Shown here piece after piece: positions 34,309 to 46,300 of a DNA stretch of 64,000 nucleotides. Where the stretch lies: assembly GCF_048569485.1 (NCBI RefSeq), contig NC_134357.1:475459187-475523186 (forward strand). The letters are read 5' to 3'. Made by a program: the position numbers and the translations under genes. Positions within the stretch are counted from its first letter, which is position 1, and each line of letters begins with the position of its first letter. The notes beneath the pieces were generated by a model, which saw only the letters and a program-made list of their open reading frames with translations, searched no databases and was not told the DNA's origin. The stretch comes from Anomaloglossus baeobatrachus (lineage: Eukaryota > Chordata > Amphibia > Anura > Aromobatidae).

Positions 34309-37300
34309 ATGTATATGCAGGTAGAAAGCCGCACTGGGACCCTCCTACATCTGAAGAGGAATCCCAGCATCCGCTCATGGTCACTATTAATTGGTGAGTT
34401 GTAGTTTTGTGCTGCATCACAAAGTCTATTTATCTGGAAACCATCAACAAGCAGGTTAACTCCTTCATGATCAGATGATTGTCCTCTTTTGCGCAGTATT
34501 TTTCTTTTTCTTCCAAGCACCATAAGCCCATGCTCACACGTTGCTTTTTTGCTGCAGGAAAACCCTGCTCTCCTGGCAGTAAAAAAGCTAATTACAAAAT
34601 GCAAGGTTTGCTATTTCCTGTATTTCTGTTGAGATTCTTTGGCGCAGATTATATGTAATTTGTATACAATAGTACCCTGAAGGGCCGAATATTACACCGT
34701 AATTACAACTTACAGAACGGCTCCTATTCACAGAAACAGTAAACACCAACTTGCTGATGGTTTCCCCTTCTAACTATATAATATAAATGCGTTTTGTATG
34801 TCATTACCTCTCCTTGTCCTGTTTCCTGTAGGAATCGCCTCGGTCGGCCTGGCTGCAGCCTATTACAGTGCAGGTAGGTACCATGGAGAATAAAATCCCA
34901 CCTTCTTCCAGAAAATGTGCACCACGGGTCTGGTTTGGGCCTATAATCCTATACTTACGCGTTTCCTTCTGACGCTAGATTCCTGGGCGTGGAAGCTGTT
35001 TTACGTGGCCGGATGCCTTTTTGTGGCTCTTCAGAATCTGGAAGATTGGGAGGTGAGCTCAGAACTATGACTTTTCCATCTCAGGGTATCTCCAAGTTGT
35101 CAAATTTCTTACTTTTGGGTCCAACAAAGCCTCATCTTCTATTATAATCGCCATACTGGTATTAAACTGATTCAATAATGCCGCCAGACCATGACCATAT
35201 AATACCTCTGTATTGATCACTAACCATCAATAACAAAAGCCACTGTACCAAGACCAATAGTGTCATAAATATAAGCTACTAATAATACCGCCAGACAATA
35301 ACCACATAGTACTACGGTATTGATCACTAACCAATAACAAAAGCCACTGTACCAAGACCAATAGTGTCATAAATATAAGCTGCTAATAATACCGCCAGAC
35401 CTTAACCACATAGTACCTCCATATTGATCACTAACCAATAACAAAAGCCACTGTACCACGACCAATAGTGTCATAAATATAAGATGCTAATAATACTGAC
35501 AAACCATAACCACATAATACCACCGTACTGGTTACTTATCATCAATAACAAAAGCCACTGTACCAAGACCAATAGTGTCATAAATATAAGCTGCTAATAA
35601 TACTGCCAGACCATAACCACATAAAACCACCGTACTGGTTACTAGCCTTCAATAACAAAAGCCACTGTACCAAGACCAATAGTGTCATAAATATAAGCTG
35701 CTAATAATACTGCCAGACCATAACCACATAAAACCACCGTACTGGTTACTAGCCTTCAATAACAAAAGCCACTGTACCAAGACCAATAGTGTCATAAATC
35801 TAAGCTTTTAATAATGCCGCCAGACCATAACCACATAGTACTACGGTATTTATCATTAACCAATAACAAAAGCCACTGTACCAAGACAAATAGTGTCATA
35901 AATGTAAGCTTCAAATACCGCCATACCATAACCACATAGTACCTCCATATTGATCACCAACCATGAAACACAAAAGCCACTGTACCAAGACCAATAGTGT
36001 CATAAATATAAGCTACTAATAATACTGTCAGACCATAACCACATAATACCACCATACTAACCATCAATAACAAAAGCCACATAATACCACCGTACTGGTT
36101 ACTAACCATCAATAACAAAAGCCACTGTACCAAGACCAATGGGGTCATAAATATAAGCTACTAATAATACCGCCTGACCATAACCACATAATAACACCGT
36201 ACTGGTTACTAACCATCAATAACAAAAGCCACTGTACCAAGACCAATGGGGTCATAAATATAAGCTACTAATAATACCGCCTGACCATAACCACATAGTA
36301 CTACCGTATTGATCACTAACCAATAACAAAAGCCACTGTACCAAGACCAATAGTGTCATAAATATAAGCTGCTAATAATACTGCCAGACCATAACCACAT
36401 AATACTACCGTATTGATCAGTAACCAATAACAAAAGTCACTGTACAAGACCAATAGTGTAATAAATATAAGCACTAATAATACTGCAAGACCATAACCAT
36501 AAATTGCCAGCATATTTATTAGTGATAGTACCACTACAAAACGGCCATATATTGGTAAATACCAGTTTTTCACCAGTGCACTGTAGACCATATAGGTGTA
36601 TACTGTACAGATAACTAGTGACTCACTGCTGACATTCTATGTGATTGGTTATTCATTTGGCATTTTTTTCCCCTTTATCCGGCCCAGACCGCCATGACAA
36701 CTTCTTCCAGAACTAGTGTCTGCAGAATGTAATACATATTAGTTCAATGCTTTCCAGCGTTCTCCTCACCTCACATAACTATCTAAGGTGCCCCAGGCAG
36801 TAATAATATCCCTGCTGCTTCCCCACACAGTAGCAGTGCTCCCACTGTGCCACCATATAGTAATAGTGCCCTTCTGTGCCACCATATAGTAATAGTGCCT
36901 GTCTGTGCCTACATATAATATTAGTGCCCCCATATAATGCTAGTGCCCCTACTGTGCCTCCATATAGCAGCAGTGCCCCCATATAGTAACAGTGCCCCTA
37001 CTGTGCCTCTATATAGTAGCAGTGCCCCTACTGTGCCTCCATATAGCAGCAGTGCCCCCATATAGTAACAGTGCCCCTACTGTGCCTCTATATAGTAGCA
37101 GTGCCCCTACTGTGCCTCCATATAGCATCAGTGCCCCCATATAGTAACAGTGCCCCTACTGTGCCTCTATATAGTAGCAGTGCCCCTACTGTGCCTCTAT
37201 ATAGTAGCAGTGCCCCATATAGTAACAGTGCCCTTAATGTGCCTCTATATAGTAGCAGTGCCCCTACTGTGCCTCCATATAGCATCAGTGCCCCCATATA

Positions 37301-39445
37301 GTAACAGTGCCCCTACTGTGCCTCTATATAGTAGCAGTGCCCCTACTGTGCCTCCATATAGCAGCAGTGCCCCCATATAGTAACAGTGCCCCTACTGTGC
37401 CTCTATATAGTAGCAGTGCCCCTACTGTGCCTCCATATAGCATCAGTGCCCCCATATAGTAACAGTGCCCCTACTGTGCCTCTATATAGTAGCAGTGCCC
37501 CTACTGTGCCTCTATATAGTAGCAGTGCCCCTACTGTGCCTCTATATAGTAGCAGTGCCCCATATAGTAACAGTGCCCTTAATGTGCCTCTATATAGTAG
37601 CAGTGCCCCTACTGTGCCTCCATATAGCAGCAGTGCCCCCATATAGTAAATCCCCTTAATGTGCCTCTATATAGTAGCAGTGCCCCTACTGTGCCTCCAT
37701 ATAGCAGCAGTGCCCCCATATAGTAACAGTGCCCCTACTATGCCTCTATATAGTAACAGTGCCCTTAATGTGCCTCTATATAGTAGCAGTGCCCCTACTG
37801 TGCCTCCATATAGCAGCAGTGCCCCCATATAGTAAGTGCCCCTACTGTGCCTCCATATAGCAGCAGTGCCCCCATATAGTAACAGTGCCCCTACTGTGCC
37901 TCTATATAGTAGCAGTGCCCCTACTGTGCCTCTATATAGTAACAGTGCCCTTAATGTGCCTCCATATAGCAGCAGTGCCCCCATATAGTAAATCCCCTTA
38001 ATGTGCCTCTATATAGTAGCAGTGCCCCTACTGTGCCTCCATATAGTAACAGTGCCCCTACTGTGCCTCCATATAGCAGCAGTGCCCCCATATAGTAACA
38101 GTGCCCCTACTGTGCCTCCATATAGCAGCAGTGCCCCCATATAGTAACAGTGCCCCTACTGTGCCTCTATATAGTAGCAGTGCCCCTACTGTGCCTCTAT
38201 ATAGTAACAGTGCCCTTAATGTGCCTCCATATAGCAGCAGTGCCCCCATATAGTAAATCCCCTTAATGTGCCTCTATATAGTAGCAGTGCCCCTACTGTG
38301 CCTCCATATAGTAACAGTGCCCCTACTGTGCCTCCTATATAGTAGCAGTGCCCCATATAGTAACAGTGCCCTTAATGTGCCTCTATATAGCAGCAGGGCC
38401 CCCATATAGTAACAGTCCCCTTAATGTGCCTCTATATAATAACAGTGCCCCTACTGTGCCTCCATATAGCAGCAGTGCTCCATATAGTAACAGTCCCCTT
38501 AATGTGCCTCTATATAGTAGCAGTGCCCACACATAGTAGAAGTGCCCTGGGCAACTGCCAGGCTGGTTCATCCAGAATTCGCCAGATGGGCACTGCAGCC
38601 CTGGTTGACATATTCTTAAAGAGATATTCCCATCTCATTATGTCTGCCATAAATTTATGATTGGTGATGGTCAACGGTGGAGAGATGGCTTCACATGTGT
38701 TTTTTGTCCATTCATTTATATGGAAGTTCCAAAAAGTTGCCAATTCGGCATGTCCAATTCCTCTTTTCCACAATACTTCACACTCCTATACTCGTCCATG
38801 CCTGTAGTAATCAGCGGGTACGGCCATCTTGGCTGTAATGTTGAGGGGCACCTAGAAGCAGCTTAGTCTAGCCTTGAGGCTGTTGGCCATTTTTGGCTTC
38901 TAGGTTGATGTTCTTCTCTCTTCCAGGAGGCCATATTTGATAAGAAGGCTGGGAAGGTCGTCCTGAAGACCTTCAACTTGTACAGGAAAATACTCACATT
39001 TTGTAAAGGAGGTCAAGAGGAAGGTAGGCAACGAAGCCAAGATTTTTGGTAAAAATTCACAAGTGGTTGGTCCGAACTCTGTTCTCTCTCCTAGTGGTGG
39101 TCCTACTCAAGGAGATCCGAGACGTCAACGTTGAGGAGGAGAAGGTCCGATATTTCGGGAAGGGCTACCTCATAGTTCTGCGTCTTGTCACTGGCATCTC
39201 CCACCCTCTGACGCAAAGTGCGGTCTTGGGAGGTAGAAGGTGAGTGTGGCCAGCGTTTCTCGGTCAACCTTATAACCGTTGGGCCTCCTAGTCTGATTTC
39301 CCCCCCTTCTTTCTCTGCTAGTGATGTGGAAGGGGTGGCCAAACTTCTCACCACCTTCTTGGACCTCGACCTGGCAGGATTTCGATCCCGAATCGAGGAG
39401 GAGAGCAGCGACAGCGAAGAGACTTTAGATAAGGAAGACGAATGA
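34309..39445 (+). CDS. CYBC1: CYBC1 (EROS), complete coding sequence in six exons
   Basis: CYBC1/EROS is an ER membrane chaperone needed for stable gp91phox-p22phox, the core of the phagocyte NADPH oxidase. Coding exons: 34309-34393 (exon begins 34296), 34832-34873, 34979-35052, 38927-39023, 39095-39239 and 39322-39445 with stop TGA. All introns are GT-AG and the phases join into 188 residues, against 187 in human. Key stretches: MYMQVESRTGTLLHLKR, RSWSLLIGIASVGLAAAYYS (membrane segment 1), WKLFYVAGCLFVALQNLEDW (segment 2), VEEEKVRYFGKGYLIVLRL, GISHPLTQSAVLGGRSDVEG and an acidic Ser/Glu-rich tail. No coding damage is seen. The start is the human-equivalent Met. Intron 4 (35053-38926) is nearly all tandem repeat. 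Confidence 0.97.
35150..36520. repeat. About 105-bp minisatellite in CYBC1 intron 4
   Basis: Roughly 13 units of ATAACAAAAGCCACTGTACC-AAGACCAATAGTGTCATAAA-TATAAGCTGCTAATAATACT-GCCAGACCATAACCACATAA type, with a period of about 104-108 bp and moderate divergence. Confidence 0.93.
36785..38545. repeat. CAGTGCCCCTACTGTGCC minisatellite in CYBC1 intron 4
   Basis: Composite units of two short words: CCCTACTGTGCCTCTATATA-GTAGCAGTGC (30 bp) and CCCCATATAGTAACAGTGC (19 bp). Higher-order duplications are visible (for example 37070-37300 against 37386-37646). Frames of the type LLCLYIVAVP are artefacts. Confidence 0.95.
38546..38926. other. End of CYBC1 intron 4, no gene seen
   Basis: Degenerate dispersed-repeat-like sequence, then a pyrimidine tract TTCTTCTCTCTTCCAG before the exon at 38927. 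Confidence 0.5.
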
Positions 39446-41702
39446 GCGGCCTGTAAACTGGGCCACCAACGTAATCCAGGCGATCAAGTTGACCAAAGCC
39501 AAAAATTGGGATTATTTTTTTCTTTTACTGTATTTTAACCTTGCACTATGCCTAGATCTTGATTTTCCTGTGCCTTATTTGCCTCCATATATTTATTTAT
39601 TGTACCAAAACCAACTGCAGTTCAGTGTTAATTGTCCACCATCGCTTTTCTGGATATACGACACAAAACAACTTTTTCCATCTAGATTATTTAAGAAAGT
39701 TCAACGTTTTACTGAAACAGCGCCACTCTTGTCCACAGGTTGTTCCTGGTATTGCAGCTCAGTCTATACTTATCATTTGTAATACTAGACTTAGCCACAG
39801 ACCAAATATGGCGCTGTTTTTCATCATTCCAGACTAACACCTCCACCACTACCTTCAGGCTTAATTAATGATGCCGCCATAACCTGCACAATAGTATATA
39901 CAGTAGTCACTGCCATATAATATTGACAGTTCTGCTGTACGTGGTACGAAAGTTATTGGTATGAAGAGCTTACAATTTAAGAACTATTATTATTAGGAAT
40001 ATAGACTTCTGTAAAGGGGTCAAAATGGATATATCCCTTTAAATGTCCTCCACCGGCTGTATGAGGACGATGCTGTATTCCTAGTCTTTCACAGATCCAG
40101 ATTTAGGAGGTGGATGTAAAGTTTGTGAAATCCACGATAACTATAAAATGTCCAAAATTAGTTTTTATAGAAGGGTTAAACTTTCCAGCATGAATAGAGT
40201 AAAATGATAAAATTGTTTTCCTGCAGCCACCACTAGGGGGAGCTCACTACACACATACATTGAACTCTATTATAAAATGCAGTGAGCTCCCTCTAGTGGT
40301 GTCTGCGGGTAGACAGGAATCTCTTTAACGCTCTTAGGGGATTTCGAGCGTGGAATCAGAAATGTTCACCATGATAGTTAAAGGGATATTCTCTCCAAGA
40401 ACCTATCCCAATATGTAGTAGGTATAATAATATTAGCAAATGCCTCCAATTAGGAATGTAGTATAATTATCCTGATTAGCTATGTCACTTACCTCATGTG
40501 CAGGGCATTGTAGCTCTGGTATCTCTGATTACGTCAACTTATTTAGTGACAGTTGCTCGTAACCATGGATAGTGAAGCTGCAATGCCCTGCACATGAGGT
40601 AAGAGACATGACGAATCAGGAGAACTATACTACAATTCTAATTGGAGGTGTTTGCTAATATTATTATACCTACTATATATTGGGATAGGTTCTTGGAGAT
40701 GGGAAGAACCCTTGAAAGGTAATTAAAACGTATATATCTACCCTTCAGATAGAAGCAGCGATTATCCTGCCACGCAGTGCTCACACGTCTAGACGAAGAG
40801 TGGTGAATAAGATCTATCCTTCCACTTATTTGGCCTGGTATGTCGCTGCTGAAATATATATATATATATAATTCTTCAGAAGTTTAAATGCATTGTAAAA
40901 AAGGTACTTAAAGGGGATGTCCACTTTTGACCAAGCACTGCTTCCTCAGATACTACATGCCCTCCAGATAATGTCTTGGCAATCTATTATCTATAAATGA
41001 CACTATATGGGAAATAATGCTGTGTCTATGAAGGAACTAAGGAGCAGCAGGAGGAGTGGCCATCTGAGACACACCCCTCAATTATTTAAAGAGACAGTAA
41101 CACCATAGAAAATATTTTAACAATACTTGCTACAGTTTTCAGATATCTATATACATAATTGAAATTAATAATTATATATTGCATCTTGTATAATTTAACA
41201 TGGAGGGTACAATAGATTATTGCTGCTTTTAGTTACTTATGACACTTCTCCATACCGTGGCTCTCTAATAGTTGAATAACTAGAAGTCACAGCAGAGCAT
41301 GCTGAGAATTAAAGTTTTGCCTCAAAGAGTCTAAATTCAAAGAAGAACCCTTTTTGTTTTATGACAGGCTGTAAAGCAAGAACTTCCTATTCTGATGTCA
41401 GGTGAGAGTGTGGCTTTTATTAAAGCGACAGTGCCCCTTATTTAGCAGTAGAGTAGCAGATCATTCCTTCTGTATTTTCAAGATTATAAAGGACTATAGG
41501 ATATCCTGGACAGTCAGCCGTCCATTTACCGGAAGCTGTGGAAGATTCTGGATAGGCTGAGGCCATTCTGGAGGACCAACCTTCATTGTACAAGACGTGG
41601 GAATGTTACACTTTATGTATTATATATGTATTATGGAAAAAATACTTGAAATCCCCGCGCTATGTGTATGTTACTTCTGTCTTTTTTTATACAATTAATA
41701 AA
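39446..41702 (+). other. CYBC1: Probable CYBC1 3' UTR
   Basis: Follows the CYBC1 stop. The first strong poly(A) signal set in an end-like context is AATAAA at 41697-41702. It contains a foldback element at 40381-40713 and an inverted pair of CCACTAGGGGGAGCTCACT-like words at about 40223 and 40280. The true 3' end needs transcript data; earlier ends are possible. Confidence 0.5.
40381..40713. mobile_element. Foldback MITE in the CYBC1 3' region
   Basis: Two arms of about 140 bp are near-perfect reverse complements: CCAAGAACCTATCCCAATAT onward from 40396 mirrors ATATTGGGATAGGTTCTTGG ending near 40697, through to GCAGGGCATTGTAGC at 40501 mirroring GCTGCAATGCCCTGC near 40574. The loop is about 55 bp. 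No coding is seen and the family is not identified. Confidence 0.85.
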
Positions 41703-43365
41703 ATATAAGTTGGTGAAAAGTATTGTTTTCTTCTTATTGTGATATTATACACCTTTTTGCTTCAGAAAAACTCATATTAGCTCTAATGCAAGGTGGGGGC
41801 GGAGCATGATTCAAATATTACCAGATTGCTCATGCCCCGCCCCCGCAGAACCAGCACTAAGGCAAGGGCGGAGCATGAGATTTCAATGTAACCAGATTGC
41901 TCATGTCCTGGAACCAGCATTAGTGCACGGTGGGGGTAGAGCATGAGATTCAAAAAGCACCAGATTACTCATGCCCCGCAGAACCTGCACTAAGGTAGGG
42001 GTGGAGCATGAGATTCAAATGTCACAAGACTGATCATGCCCTGCCCCCAATAGAACCAACACTAGTGCAAGGCGGGGCAGAGCATGAGATTCAAGTCACC
42101 AGTTTGCTCATGCCTCGCCTTTGCAGAACCTGCACTAAGGCAGGGGTGGAGCATGAGATTCAAGTCACCAGTTCGCTCATGCCCCGCCACTAAGGCAGGG
42201 GTGAAGCATGAGATTTCAATGTAACCAGATTGCTCATGCCCTGCCCCCAAGGAACCAGCATTAGTGCAAGGCAGGGGTGGAGCATGAGATTCAAATATAA
42301 CCAGATTGCTCATGCCCTGCCCCCAAGGAACCAGCATTAGTGCAAGGCAGGGGTGGAGCATGAGATTCAAATGTAACCAGATTGCTCATGCCCCGGCCCT
42401 ACAGAATCTGCACAAGTGTGGGGCGGAGCATGAGATTTAAATGTCACCAGACTGATCATGCCCTGCCCCCGCAGAACCTGCACTAGTGTACAGGAGGGGC
42501 GAAGCATGAGATTCAAATCTGACCAGACTGATCATACCCTGCCCCCGCAGAACCAACATTAGTGTGGAGCATGAGATTCAAATGTCACCAGACTGATCAA
42601 TCCCTGCCCCCGCAGACCCTGCACTAGGCACATCATTCCAATTGACCAGGAATGTTCCACTTTAGCATTAAACGGGTTTCCTGATACTACAATATTTACT
42701 ACTCCTATAATACTGCCCCTATGTATATCCTGGCTATCAATATGCGGTAAATCTTTCCGGATGATTAGTTACTAAATTAAAGAATTAATAACATAGTGAG
42801 AGTCTTCTTTGGCAGAAAGTAAAAAAAATGTATTTTTAGCTGTACAGTAAAATAATTGATTTACAAACAATGGGAAAATAACTTGTAAAGACTGTCTTAT
42901 GCTCCATTCACATCCAAAGCTGCACTCAAAATTTTAATGGGTCCATTGTGAACTCTCTAATCCAGTCTCTCTGCTGCCCTCTAAAGGCCAGATGTATTAT
43001 TGCACTTGCGTCTGGTGTTTGTCTTGTTTTTTGTGTTCTGCGCCTTTTTTTATGAGCTATGTATATCTTTCCATTTGTGCCTATTGGCACCAAAAAAGAA
43101 AAAGTGACCATCACAAATGATGAATTGCGCTCTAAACATTTACAGAGTAGACCGCATTAGACGTGAGTCGGTATAATGCGGATGGAGTTCAAGAGTCAGC
43201 CAGCAGAATCTTAAATGCAGCTCTGGATGTACATAGAGTACAGTATATTACTATGTAATTCAAGGTAAGAGCAATTGGAAAGGACGAAGCCTGAAATGAA
43301 AACTTCATCAGATATAAAAATCATAGTTGAGGCTCAGAAGCAGATGATTCGTGGCGAGGAACCAT
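41703..43365. other. Convergent CYBC1-HEXD intergenic interval
   Basis: Holds the minisatellite at 41795-42640, then AT-rich unique sequence (42650-43365) that probably includes the HEXD 3' UTR on the minus strand. No further gene was recognised. Confidence 0.6.
41795..42640. repeat. About 70-77-bp minisatellite (GAGCATGAGATTCAAATG)
   Basis: About 12 units of GGGGCGGAGCATGAGATTCA-AATGTCACCAGATTGCTCAT-GCCCTGCCCCCGCAGAACCA-GCACTAGTGCAAGG. Each unit contains a GAGCATGA/CTCATGCCC inverted pair, so single units can fold. Confidence 0.92.
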
Positions 43366-46300
43366 TTATGTCTGGTTCTCCAGGGCGGTATTAAGATCTT
43401 GCACGAGTTGTTGAAGTTGGAGGTAATAAGGCATTAAGTGTTCCTCCATCCATTCATCCACCGTGACGTCTGGAAAGATCTTCAGCAAAGCTGCCTGGAG
43501 ATCCCTCAGTAATAACGTCCAATTAGACAAGAGACTAGGATGAGAGAAAAGACAAAGATTACTGAGAATAAATTACTATAATACTGACCACCATATACAA
43601 GAATATAACTACTATAATACTGCCCCTATGTACAAGAATATAACTACTATAATACTGCCCCTATGTACAAGAATATAACTACTATAATACTGCCCCTATA
43701 TACAAGAATATACCTACTATAATACTGCCCCTATGTACAAGAATATACCTACTATAATACTGCCCCTATGTACAAGAATATAACTACTATAATACTGCCC
43801 CTATGAACAAGAATATAACTACTATAATACTGCCCCTATGTACAAGAATATAACTACTATAATACTGCCCCTATATACAAGAATATACCTACTATAATAC
43901 TGCCCCTATGTACAAGAATATACCTACTATAATACTGCCCCTATGTACAAGAATATACCTACTATAATACTGCCCCTATGTACAAGAATATAACTACTAT
44001 AATACTGCCCCTATGTACAAGAATATAACTACTATAATACTGCCCCTATGTACAAGAATATAACTACTATAATACTGCCCCTATGTACAAGAATATAACT
44101 ACTATAATACTGCTCCTATATACAACAATATAACTACTATAATACTGCCCCTATGTACAAGAATATAACTACTATAATACTGCCCCTATGTACAAGAATA
44201 TAACTACTATAATACTGCCCCTATGTACAAGAATATAACTACTATAATACTGCCCCTATGTACAAGAATATAACTACTATAATACTGCTCCTATATACAA
44301 CAATATAACTACTATAATACTGCCCCTATGTACAAGAATATAACTACTATAATACTGCCCCTATGTACAAGAATATACCTACTATAATACTGCCCCTATG
44401 TACAAGAATATACCTACTATAATACTGCCCCTATGTACAAGAATATAACTACTATAATACTGCCCCTATGTACAAGAATATAACTACTATAATACTGCCC
44501 CTATGTACAAGAATATAACTACTATAATACTGCCCCTATGTACAAGAATATAACTACTATAATACTGCCCCTATGTACAAGAATATAAGTACTATAATAC
44601 TGCCATCTATGTACAAGAATATAACTACTATAATACTGCCCCTATGTACAAGAATACAACTACTATAATACTGCCCCTATGTGCAAGAATACAGTTAGGT
44701 CCAGAAATATTTGGACAGTGACACAATTTTCGCGAGTTGGGCTCTGCATGCCACCACATTGGATTTGAAATGAAATCTCTACAACAGAATTCAAGTGCAG
44801 ATTGTAACGTTTAATTTGAAGGTTTGAACAGAAATATCTGATAGAAATTGTAGGAATTGTACACATTTCTTTACAAACACTCCACATTTTAGGAGGTCAA
44901 AAGTAATTGGACAAATAAACCAAACCCAAACAAAATATTTTTATTTTCAATATTTTGTTGCGAATCCTTTGGAGGCAATCACTGCGTTAAGTCTGGAACC
45001 CATGGACATCACCAAACACTGGGTTTCCTCCTTCTTAATGCTTTGCCAGGCCTTTACAGCCGCAGCCTTCAGGTCTTGCTTGTTTGTGGGTCTTTCCGTC
45101 TTAAGTCTGGATTTGAGCAAGTGAAATGCATGCTCAATTGGGTTAAGATCTGGTGATTGACTTGGCCATTACAGAATGTTCCACTTTTTTGCACTCATGA
45201 ATTCCTGGGTAGCTTTGGCTGTATGCTTGGGGTCATTGTCCATCTGTACTATGAAGCGCCGTCCAATCAACTTTGCGGCATTTGGCTGAATCTGGGCTGA
45301 AAGTATATCCCGGTACACTTCAGAATTCATCCGGCTACTCTTGTCTGCTGTTATGTCATCAATAAACACAAGTGACCCAGTGCCATTGAAAGCCATGCAT
45401 GCCCATGCCATCACGTTGCCTCCACCATGTTTTACAAAGGATGTGGTGTGCCTTGGATCATGTGCCGTTCCCTTTCTTCTCCAAACTTTTTTCTTCCCAT
45501 CATTCTGGTACAGGTTGATCTTTGTCTCATCTGTCCATAGAATACTTTTCCAGAACTGAGCTGGCTTCATGAGGTGTTTTTCAGCAAATTTAACTCTGGC
45601 CTGTCTATTTTTGGAATTGATGAATGGTTTGCATCTAGATGTGAACCCTTTGTATTTACTTTCATGGAGTCTTCTCTTTACTGTGGACTTAGAGACAGAT
45701 ACACCTACTTCACTGAGAGTGTTCTGGACTTCAGTTGATGTTGTGAACGGGTTCTTCTTCACCAAAGAAAGTATGCGGCGATCATCCACCACTGTTGTCT
45801 TCCGTGGACGCCCAGGCCTTTTTGAGTTCCCAAGCTCACCAGTCAATTCCTTTTTTCTCAGAATATACCCGACTGTTGATTTTGCTACTCCAAGCATGTC
45901 TGCTATCTCTCTGATGGATTTTTTCTTTTTTTTTCAGCCTCAGGATGTTCTGCTTCACCTCAATTGAGAGTTCCTTAGACCGCATGTTGTCTGGTCACAG
46001 CAACAGCTTCCAAATGCAAAACCACACACCTGTAATCAACCCCAGACCTTTTAACTACTTCATTGATTACAGGTTAACGAGGGAGACGCCTTCAGAGTTA
46101 ATTGCAGCCCTTAGAGTCCCTTGTCCAATTACTTTTGGTCCCTTGAAAAAGAGGAAGCTATGCATTACAGAGCTATGATTCCTAAACCCTTTCTCCAATT
46201 TGGATGTGAAAACTCTCATATTGCAGCTGGGAGTGTGCACTTTCAGCCCATATTATATATATAATTGTATTTCTGAACATGTTTTTGTAAACAGCTAAAA

